Below the pieces are notes generated by a model that saw only the letters and a program-made list of their open reading frames with translations, did no database searches and had not been told where the DNA came from. Source: Chloroflexota bacterium (GTDB lineage Bacteria > Chloroflexota > Dehalococcoidia > Lucifugimonadales > Australimonadaceae). From it: a stretch of 8,284 bases of DNA. Positions 1 through 5,600 of the stretch are shown piece by piece (the first letter of the stretch is position 1; every line of letters starts with the position of its first letter). The stretch is from positions 1-8,284 of the forward strand of contig JAPPFU010000131.1 of NCBI GenBank assembly GCA_028875085.1, in the 5' to 3' direction. Both the position numbers and the translations under genes were made by a program.

Positions 1-405
1 GTGGTGGAGATTCCGCGCGAGCAGGTCTCGCGCTTCGGCGTCGTTGCGGGAGAGCCGGTGTCGGAGCGGGAGACGCGCCTCACGCGCGTGGTGGAGAAGC
101 CGCGCGTGGAAGATGCGCCGTCCGATCTCGCCATCACCGGCCCATACGTGCTCACGCCCGCCGTCTTCGACGCGCTCGAGCGCGTCAAGCCCGGCGCGGG
201 CGGCGAGATTCAGTTGACCGACGCTATCGCCGACGTGGCGCGGCAAGAGCCGGTGTTCGCCTACCGCTACCAAGGACGGCGCTACGATTGCGGGACGCCG
301 CTCGGCCTGCTCAAGGCGAGCGTGGAGGCCGCCCTGGAGCGCGCCGACCTCCGCGCCGAGGTGCGCGCGTGGTTAGCCGCCCTGGCGGCGCGGGAGGAGG
401 CGTAG
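1..405 (+). CDS. galU: UTP-glucose-1-phosphate uridylyltransferase, C-terminal part (gene truncated by window start)
   Basis: Makes UDP-glucose from UTP and glucose-1-phosphate in the cytoplasm, feeding polysaccharide and glycolipid synthesis. The 134 visible residues match the C-terminal part of the GalU nucleotidyltransferase fold: VEKP at residues 31-34, APSDLAITG at 39-47 (family form APSNLAIxGRY), GGEIQLTDAI at 67-76, and RYDCGTPLGLLKA at 94-106 (family form RYDCGxxxGxLxA). The last motifs end close to the stop, as is usual in this family. The GTG at base 1 is an internal codon, because GalU proteins are about 280-300 residues and the N-terminal nucleotide-binding half is absent; the gene must begin left of the window. 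No terminator is visible between its stop and the repeat starting near 420. A related glucose-1-phosphate nucleotidyltransferase is possible, but APSDLAI plus RYDCG favour GalU. Confidence 0.9.
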   Translation: MVEIPREQVSRFGVVAGEPVSERETRLTRVVEKPRVEDAPSDLAITGPYVLTPAVFDALERVKPGAGGEIQLTDAIADVARQEPVFAYRYQGRRYDCGTPLGLLKASVEAALERADLRAEVRAWLAALAAREEA

Positions 406-419
406 GCGCATACGCAGCG

Positions 420-516
420 GAAACGGACACGAAACGAAATGGAAATGAAGTAGCATTTTATGGTACGGTTTAGCCGTAAATCTGTGAAATGAACGTGAAA
501 CGGAACTCGACATGAC
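420..516 (+). repeat. Upstream copy of fic-flanking direct repeat, with 11-bp phased GAAAYG motifs
   Basis: This stretch aligns in direct orientation with 1761-1856: about 75 of 97 columns are identical with one single-base gap (hand count). An identical 16-base core, GGTTTAGCCGTAAATC, lies at 467-482 and 1807-1822. The copy is about 41 percent GC (37 of 91 bases at 420-510), far below the flanking genes. GAAAYG starts at 420, 431, 442, 486 and 497, spacings of 11, 11, 44 and 11 bp. A small hairpin is possible, TACGG 464-468 with CCGTA 474-478. The copy fills the galU-fic gap and runs up to the fic start, so it probably holds the fic promoter or operator, although I see no convincing -35/-10 pair. 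Its function is unknown. Confidence 0.85.
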
Positions 517-1756
517 CACCACAAGCGCCAATCTTTACCGCATCCCCAAACAGTGGATACGCTATGACCGCCTTGCGGTCGCGGGCGCCCTCGTTGAGGC
601 GCGCACTGCCGCCGGAGTGCTGAACCGCTTGCCCTACCTGCCCGCATGGATCGAGCAGGTGCGCAAGGAGCAGTTGCGCCTCGAGGCTGTCGGCACTACG
701 CGCATCGAGGGCGCCGACTTCACGCCCGACGAGGAGCGTCAAGCGCTCGCCCCCACCGCCGACGCGGGAACGCTCACCCACTCCCAACGCCAACTGCGCG
801 CCGCGAACGCCGCCTATGAGTGGCTGCGCTCGCGGCCGCCCGACGAGCCAATCTCCGCTGGCGTGCTGCTGGGCATCCACCGCCTCATCGTAACCGGGTG
901 CGACGACGACCACTGCGAGCCAGGGGCGCTCCGCCGCGACGGGGCGAACGTCACCTTCGGCGCGCCCGTCTGCCGCGGGGCCGAGGGCGGCGAAGAGTGC
1001 CAGGCCGTATTCGACGGTCTGCTCCACGCCGTCGCAAAGGAATTCAAAGCGCACGACCGCATCGTTCAGTCGATGGCCGTCCACTACCACCTGGGGGCGA
1101 TGCACCCGTTCGACGATGGCAATGGGCGGACCGCCCGCGCGGTGGAGGCGTTCATGCTGCGCGCGGCGGGCGTCAACGACCAAGTGATGGTTAGCCTCTC
1201 GAACTACTACTACGAGCACCAGCGCGAGTACCTCACCGCGCTGTACGAATCGCGTGAGCGCGACCACGACCTCACGCCCTTTCTCCTTTTCGCCTTGCGC
1301 GCCCTGGCCGACCGGTGCAACTCCGTCGTCGACCAGGTTGCGGAGCAAACCAAGCGAACGCTCTTCCGCGAGTTCGCCCAATCACTCTTCGGTAAGCTGA
1401 GCAGCCCGCGCCGCCGCGTACTAGCAGAGCGCCAGCTCCATGTTCTTAATGCCCTACTGGACGAAGGGGAATTGAACGCCAGCGCGCTGCGCAGTAGGGT
1501 CGCCGCCCACTACGCAGACCTCAAGCACCCCATTCGCGCCCTGGTGCGCGACATTTTGTATCTCCGAGACCTCTCAGCAATAACCCTCCGTGTAGAACAG
1601 GGAACCACCTATCTCGCCGTCAACCTGGACTGGCCCCAGCACTTCTCGGAGACGGAGCTGATGAAGCGGATCGAGGAGCTGCCCGCCAGCGCCTCGGCAG
1701 CGGCGCCTGCTCTGCCTGACCTAGCGCGCCTGCTGGGGCGTGGCCGGGAACGATGA
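512..1756 (+). CDS. Fic-domain protein, probable self-inhibited AMP-transferase (class II type)
   Basis: Fic enzymes usually move AMP from ATP onto a hydroxyl side chain of a target protein; the target cannot be read here. The 414-residue protein has a complete Fic motif, HPFDDGNGRTAR at residues 198-209, with catalytic His198, the acidic residue that holds Mg, the GNG anion-binding turn and Arg206. A TTRIEG motif at 62-67 fits the (S/T)xxxE(G/N) inhibitory-helix signature, with Glu66 the predicted inhibitory glutamate. Being N-terminal and in the same chain, it suggests class II control without a separate antitoxin, and no small antitoxin gene is adjacent. The region 138-152 (GALRR..VTFGAP) fits the substrate-binding flap. 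Residues of about 300-370 resemble a winged-helix DNA-binding or dimerisation domain. ATG at 512 is preceded by only a weak GGA at 502-504. The gene is monocistronic, bounded by two repeat copies, and converges on lepA. Confidence 0.9.
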   Translation: MTTTSANLYRIPKQWIRYDRLAVAGALVEARTAAGVLNRLPYLPAWIEQVRKEQLRLEAVGTTRIEGADFTPDEERQALAPTADAGTLTHSQRQLRAANAAYEWLRSRPPDEPISAGVLLGIHRLIVTGCDDDHCEPGALRRDGANVTFGAPVCRGAEGGEECQAVFDGLLHAVAKEFKAHDRIVQSMAVHYHLGAMHPFDDGNGRTARAVEAFMLRAAGVNDQVMVSLSNYYYEHQREYLTALYESRERDHDLTPFLLFALRALADRCNSVVDQVAEQTKRTLFREFAQSLFGKLSSPRRRVLAERQLHVLNALLDEGELNASALRSRVAAHYADLKHPIRALVRDILYLRDLSAITLRVEQGTTYLAVNLDWPQHFSETELMKRIEELPASASAAAPALPDLARLLGRGRER

Positions 1757-1760
1757 TCGT

Positions 1761-1856
1761 GAAACGCTAGCGAAACGAATCGGAAATGAAATGGCCATTA
1801 GGGCATGGTTTAGCCGTAAATCCGCGAAATGAGCGTGAAACGAGACGCGCCCTGAC
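1761..1856 (+). repeat. Downstream copy of fic-flanking direct repeat
   Basis: Second, more GC-rich copy (about 50 percent by hand count) of the element at 420-516, in the same orientation. It starts five bases after the fic stop and fills most of the convergent fic-lepA gap. GAAAYG starts at 1761, 1772, 1783, 1826 and 1837, spacings of 11, 11, 43 and 11, so the phasing is kept apart from the one-base deletion. In the core hairpin the arm TACGG is CATGG here, turning one G-C pair into G-T and losing the outer pair. The alignment runs to the point where the upstream copy has the fic ATG; here the codon is CTG followed by the same GAC-containing bases. No gene follows in that orientation. Confidence 0.8.
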
Positions 1857-1880
1857 GGCGAGCGCTAGCGCTCCATCAGG
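1851..1880. terminator. Imperfect palindrome over the lepA stop codon, possible bidirectional terminator
   Basis: GAGCGCTAGCGCTC at 1860-1873 is a perfect 14-base palindrome centred on the lepA stop. It is enclosed by a second pairing, CCTGA 1851-1855 with TCAGG 1876-1880, giving about ten base pairs with an internal loop. It lies between convergent fic and lepA, where a shared terminator would be expected. Neither strand has a T-run after it, so it is not a classical intrinsic terminator. Confidence 0.3.
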
Positions 1881-3703
1881 AGCACGGCCAGGAACGCCTC
1901 TTGCGGCACGTCGACGTTGCCGACGCGCTTCATCCGCTTCTTGCCCTCCGCCTGCTTCTCGAGGAGTTTGCGCTTGCGGGTAACGTCGCCGCCGTAGCAT
2001 TTGGCGAGGACGTTCTTGCGCTGCGCCTTGACCGTCTCGCGGGCGATGACGCGAGAGCCGATGGCCGCCTGGATGGGCACGTCGAACATCTGGCGTGGGA
2101 TGAGCGAGCGCAGCTTCACCACCAGTTCCCGTCCCTGCCGCTGCGCCGCCTCGCGGTGCGTGATGAGCGACAGCGCGTCCACCGACGTCTCGTTGACCAG
2201 CACGTCGAGGCGCACCAGGTCGGCCTGGCGGTAGCCGTCGAAGGCGTAGTCAAGGGAGGCGTAGCCCCGGCTGCGCGTCTTCACGTGGTCGTAGAAGTCG
2301 ACCAGCACTTCGGCCAGCGGCATCTGCGCCTCGATGAGCACGCGCGGGTCGCCCGACGGCATCCCAGTGTCGCTGGCCGCTACTGCGACGGAGTCGAGGT
2401 ACTCGGTGCGCCTGAAGAGGCCGCGTCGCGCGTTGACCAGCTCCATCATCCCGCCGACGAAACGCGACGGGGTGACGATGCTGACGTTAAGCCACGGCTC
2501 CAGCACCTGCTCGCGTCCGCCGCCCGCGGGCATATTGGTGGGGCGCGACACCTCGATCTCCGAGCCGTCGTGGAGTACGACCTTGTAGGCGACGCTCGGC
2601 GCAGTGGCGACCAGGTCGAGCGCGTACTCGCGCTCCAACCGCTCCTGCACGATCTCCATATGCAGCAGCCCCAGGAAGCCGCAGCGGAAGCCTGGGCCGA
2701 GCGCGGGCGAGTTCTCCGGCTCGAAGGCGAGGGCGGCGTCGTTGAGTTGGAGGCGTTCGAGCGCCTCGCGGAGTTCGTGGAACTCGCTGCCCTCACTGGG
2801 GTAGAGACCAGCGAACACCATCGGCTTGCGCGCGCCGTAGCCCGGCAGCGGCTCCGAGGCGCCCGCCCGCGCCAGGGTGATGGTGTCGCCGACGCGCGCC
2901 TCGCCAACGCTCTTAAGGCCGGTGGCGACATAGCCCACCTCGCCCGCGGTGAGCGCGGCGACTTTGGCCATAGCGGGCTTGAATACGCCCACCTCCAGCA
3001 CGTCGGCCGGCGCGCCCTTCTGCATCATCCGCACGCGGTCTGCGCCCCGCACCTCTCCGTCCACTACACGCACGTAGGCCACCACGCCTTTGTAGGAGTC
3101 GTACTTGGAGTCGAAGATCAGGGCGCGCAGGGGGCGCTCCGGATGAGCGGCGGGCGGCGGGACGCGCTCGACGACGGCGGCCAGCAAGTCGGGGACGCCG
3201 TCGCCCTGCTTAGCCGAAACACGGAGCACCTCGTCCGGGTCGAAGCCGAAGGCCTGGCGCAGTTCGTCGAGGCTGCGTGGAACGTCGGCGGCGGGCAGGT
3301 CGATCTTGTTGAGCACGGGAATGATTGCGAGGTCGTGCTCGAGCGCCAGATAGACGTTGGCGAGCGTCTGCGCCTGGATGCCCTGGGTCGCGTCCACCAC
3401 CAGCAGCGCCCCTTCGCACGCGGCAAGCGAGCGCGACACCTCGTAGGAGAAGTCCACGTGGCCTGGCGTGTCGATGAGGTTGAGCTCGTAGCGACACCCG
3501 TCGTGCTGGAGTTCCATGCGCACGGCTTGCGCCTTGATGGTGATGCCGCGCTCGCGCTCGAGGTCCATCGAATCGAGCACCTGCTCGCGCATCTGGCGCG
3601 AGGAGAGGGCGCCGGTGAGTTCGAGCATGCGGTCGGCGAGGGTGGACTTGCCGTGGTCGACGTGCGCGATGATGCAGAAGTTGCGGATAAGGGCGGGGTC
3701 CAT
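1865..3703 (-). CDS. lepA: Elongation factor 4 (LepA), ribosome-associated GTPase
   Basis: Translational GTPase that binds ribosomes, proposed to act in back-translocation or initiation/ribosome assembly. All GTPase motifs are present: P-loop AHVDHGKST at residues 13-21, switch I GITIKAQ at 53-59 with Thr55, DTPGH at 78-82 with the catalytic His82, NKID at 132-135, and SAK at 163-165. The LepA-specific C-terminal domain is complete, with KCYGGDVTRKRKLLEKQ and a VPQEAFLAVL ending that separate it from EF-G and BipA. The length of 612 residues is close to the usual 600. Start ATG 3703 gives the family-typical MDPALIRNFCIIAHVDHGK. No Shine-Dalgarno is seen; instead TACACT (3716-3711) lies 7 bases before ATG, so the mRNA could be leaderless. 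It may also be read through from the GGT-like gene 101 bases upstream. Confidence 0.97.
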   Translation of the reverse strand: MDPALIRNFCIIAHVDHGKSTLADRMLELTGALSSRQMREQVLDSMDLERERGITIKAQAVRMELQHDGCRYELNLIDTPGHVDFSYEVSRSLAACEGALLVVDATQGIQAQTLANVYLALEHDLAIIPVLNKIDLPAADVPRSLDELRQAFGFDPDEVLRVSAKQGDGVPDLLAAVVERVPPPAAHPERPLRALIFDSKYDSYKGVVAYVRVVDGEVRGADRVRMMQKGAPADVLEVGVFKPAMAKVAALTAGEVGYVATGLKSVGEARVGDTITLARAGASEPLPGYGARKPMVFAGLYPSEGSEFHELREALERLQLNDAALAFEPENSPALGPGFRCGFLGLLHMEIVQERLEREYALDLVATAPSVAYKVVLHDGSEIEVSRPTNMPAGGGREQVLEPWLNVSIVTPSRFVGGMMELVNARRGLFRRTEYLDSVAVAASDTGMPSGDPRVLIEAQMPLAEVLVDFYDHVKTRSRGYASLDYAFDGYRQADLVRLDVLVNETSVDALSLITHREAAQRQGRELVVKLRSLIPRQMFDVPIQAAIGSRVIARETVKAQRKNVLAKCYGGDVTRKRKLLEKQAEGKKRMKRVGNVDVPQEAFLAVLLMER

Positions 3704-3804
3704 CGCTCACAGTGTAACAAGGCGGCGCGCGGCGCCTCTGCGCGCCTGGCGTGCGAATGCCGGACGCTTGGGAGCGCCGTGCTCTACCCTGCCCTGCTCG
3801 ACGG

Positions 3805-5454
3805 CTAGCCGAACCAATCGTCGCGGTGCGTGGCGTAGCCGCCGGAGAGGCCGATGGGCTGGCCGTCGCCGCGCCAGCACGCGCCGCCCATCAGCAGGCC
3901 GGAGGCGGGATCGACCATCACCCCGTTCATGCAGTTGGCGATGACGGGGGCGTTCGTCATGTTGTGCCCCATGCGCTCCAACTCCGCCACAACGGCCGGG
4001 TCGCAGCCTGACTCGAACTCCACGATATTCCCGCTCGCCCAGATGCGCGGCGCCTCCACCGCCTCTTGGATGTTCATCCCGTGGTCGATGACGTTGATGA
4101 TGCCCTGGAGCACCGTTGGGAAGATGCGGATGCCGCCCGGCGTGCCGATGGCGAAGAAGGGCTTGCCGTCCTGCTCCACGATGGTCGCCGCCGTGGCGGT
4201 GAGCATCCGCTTGCGCGGGCCGACGGAGTTGGGGCGGCCGGGGCGCGGGTCGAACAGCGCCATGTTGTTGTTGATGAGCAGCCCCGTGCCGGGAACGACG
4301 ACGCGCCCGCCGAACGAGTTGTTCAGCGTGGTCGTCTGCGTAACCGTTGAGCCGTCCGCTGCCATGACGGTTAGGTGCGTCGTGTGGCCGGACGCGACGG
4401 ACACGGGATCGCCGGCTTGTGGGCTGCCCACGGCGTCCATGTGTATCTCGGATGCGCGCTTGCGAGCGTAGTCCTTGTCCAGCAGCGCATCCTGTGGAAC
4501 GTCGATGAACTTGGGGTCGCCCAGGAACTTGGCTCTGTCGGCGAACATAATCTTCAGCACCTCGATGAGCAAGTGCCAGTACTTGGCCGTGCCGAAGCCG
4601 AGCGAGGCTACGTCGAAGTTCTCGAGGATGTTGAGTCCCAGTTGGTTGAGCAGGCCGCCGCCGGAGGTGAGGGGCGTGCCGGTGAGGGCGTAGCCCCTGT
4701 AGGTTCCCTGTATCGGCTCGGGGTAGCGCACTTCGTACGCCTCGATATCGTCCATCGTTACGATGCCGCCGCCGCGCTCAATCTCGGCGGCGAACGCCTC
4801 GCCCAACGGCCCGTGGTAGAAGACGTCAGAGCCGTGTTTGGCGAAAGCGCGCATCGATTCGGCCAGTTCTGGCTGCACGAGGCGGTGGCCGACCGGGGGC
4901 GCTTTGCCGTCCACGAGGAACACCTTGGCCGATTCGGGGAACATCGCCAGTTGGCGCTCGGTGTTGCGGAAGGAGTATTGAAGGTAGGGGGAGATCTCGA
5001 AGCCGTGCTCGGCGGCGTCGATGGCCGGTTGCAGCACCTGAGCGAGCGGCAGCCGCCCCTTGAGTTCGTGGAGTCGCAGCCAGCCTTTGGCGTTGCCGGG
5101 CACGCCCGTCGCCAAGTGCCCGGTCTGGTTCTTGTCCCCCTTCACCATCCCGAACCCCGCAGCCTCGTCCGGTTCGTAGAGGTTGTCGGTGGCGGCGGAG
5201 GCGGCCTCGGCGTAGTTGTCGATGACCAGCACGTCGCCTTCGGCGTCGCGGAAGACGATGTACCCGCCACCCATCGGGCCGACCATCTGCGGCTCTACGA
5301 CGCCGCAGGTGAAGGCTGTGGCAACGGCGGCGTCGGCGACGTTGCCACCCGCAGCCAGCATGGCGATGCCCGCGGCGGAGGCGATGGGCTGGTTGGCGGC
5401 CACCACCGCACGCGAGCCGAAGACGGGTTGCTTCTGTGTCGGGTTGTTAGGCAT
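3805..5454 (-). CDS. Gamma-glutamyltranspeptidase-family Ntn-hydrolase (GGT-like, substrate uncertain)
   Basis: Member of the GGT superfamily, enzymes made as an inactive precursor that self-cleaves before a catalytic threonine. The start is ATG 5454, because GGAGG at 5464-5460 lies five bases before it; an in-frame TTG at 5466 overlaps that site. The product is 549 residues, a usual family length. Family features (numbering from this ATG) include the N-terminal GGNVADAAVATAF and MGGGYIVF segments, TTH at 358-360 with Thr358 the predicted cleavage point and nucleophile, TLNNSFG just after, and TPGG ending at 440-441. The gamma-glutamyl-binding residues of true GGTs look replaced: Tyr81 where DxRExAP has Arg, MALF instead of MDDF at 398-401, and Thr-Ala 419-420 instead of Ser-Ser. 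No signal peptide is evident, so it is probably cytoplasmic. An acylase or amidohydrolase role is possible. Lies 101 bases upstream of lepA, same strand. Confidence 0.88.
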   Translation of the reverse strand: MPNNPTQKQPVFGSRAVVAANQPIASAAGIAMLAAGGNVADAAVATAFTCGVVEPQMVGPMGGGYIVFRDAEGDVLVIDNYAEAASAATDNLYEPDEAAGFGMVKGDKNQTGHLATGVPGNAKGWLRLHELKGRLPLAQVLQPAIDAAEHGFEISPYLQYSFRNTERQLAMFPESAKVFLVDGKAPPVGHRLVQPELAESMRAFAKHGSDVFYHGPLGEAFAAEIERGGGIVTMDDIEAYEVRYPEPIQGTYRGYALTGTPLTSGGGLLNQLGLNILENFDVASLGFGTAKYWHLLIEVLKIMFADRAKFLGDPKFIDVPQDALLDKDYARKRASEIHMDAVGSPQAGDPVSVASGHTTHLTVMAADGSTVTQTTTLNNSFGGRVVVPGTGLLINNNMALFDPRPGRPNSVGPRKRMLTATAATIVEQDGKPFFAIGTPGGIRIFPTVLQGIINVIDHGMNIQEAVEAPRIWASGNIVEFESGCDPAVVAELERMGHNMTNAPVIANCMNGVMVDPASGLLMGGACWRGDGQPIGLSGGYATHRDDWFG

Positions 5455-5459
5455 AGGAA

Positions 5460-5464
5460 CCTCC
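5460..5464 (-). promoter_or_regulatory. Ribosome-binding site deciding the GGT-like start
   Basis: GGAGG on the minus strand with a five-base spacer (TTCCT) to ATG 5454. It overlaps the upstream in-frame TTG at 5466, which therefore cannot be the main start. This is the clearest Shine-Dalgarno in the window. Confidence 0.8.
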
Positions 5465-5478
5465 AATGTGCACCGCCG

Positions 5479-5507
5479 ATGCTAGCGGGGAGCGGGGGCG
5501 CGGGCAA
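5479..5507 (-). promoter_or_regulatory. Possible weak sigma70-type promoter for the GGT-like gene
   Basis: On the minus strand, TTGCCC (5507-5502) and TAGCAT (5484-5479) are separated by 17 bases. Each matches four of six consensus positions. Transcription would start near 5472, giving a leader of about 18 bases that contains the GGAGG ribosome-binding site. The spacing is ideal but the hexamers are only partial matches in GC-rich DNA. Confidence 0.3.
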
Positions 5508-5548
5508 GGGCGCGGCGAGTCGCCGCAGCATTCCGGATTCCGCAGAGG

Positions 5549-5577
5549 CGCCCTTCGAGTTCCCTCAGGGCGAACGG
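5549..5577. repeat. REP-like imperfect palindrome in the hflC-GGT gap
   Basis: CGCCCT (5549-5554) pairs with AGGGCG (5567-5572), and GAG (5557-5559) pairs with CTC (5564-5566) around a TTCC loop, leaving a two-base bulge at 5555-5556. The pattern CCCTTCGA...CTCAGGGCGAACGG resembles an interspersed palindrome I recall from many environmental bacterial genomes. Only one copy lies in this window. It sits about 30-50 bases beyond the hflC stop and could stabilise the 3' end of the hflKC mRNA. A further GC hairpin, GCGGCG/CGCCGC, lies at 5512-5526. No T-run follows either. Confidence 0.55.
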
Positions 5578-5600
5578 AGAGGCTGAGCAGGCGTTCGAGG

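Noticed and set aside
406..511. Small antitoxin gene upstream of fic
   Set aside because: No start codon with a plausible ribosome-binding site and coding pattern; the area is the repeat element, and the inhibitory motif is already within the Fic protein.
470..1381. 303-codon minus-strand frame opposite fic, starting inside fic
   Set aside because: The plus-strand frame has an intact Fic motif at conserved positions; the antisense frame has no motif and its end runs into the repeat.
3721..3746. GGCGC/GCGCC hairpin (3731-3735 with 3742-3746) between the GGT-like gene and lepA as a terminator
   Set aside because: Only five pairs in a GC-repetitive stretch and no T-run; cannot separate the two transcription units.
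1901..3808. 635-codon open frame on the plus strand opposite lepA
   Set aside because: Antisense shadow of a fully recognised lepA gene; its sequence is a low-complexity mix rich in H, R, V and A with no family match, as expected in GC-rich DNA.
1766..5486. GCTAGC occurring at 1766, 1864, 3804 and 5481, all at stops or between genes
   Set aside because: About three occurrences are expected by chance in a window of this composition; two coincide with TAG stop codons, which explains their position.
4375..5586. 403-codon plus-strand frame opposite the GGT-like gene
   Set aside because: Shadow of the GGT-like coding sequence; no recognisable motif or ribosome-binding site.
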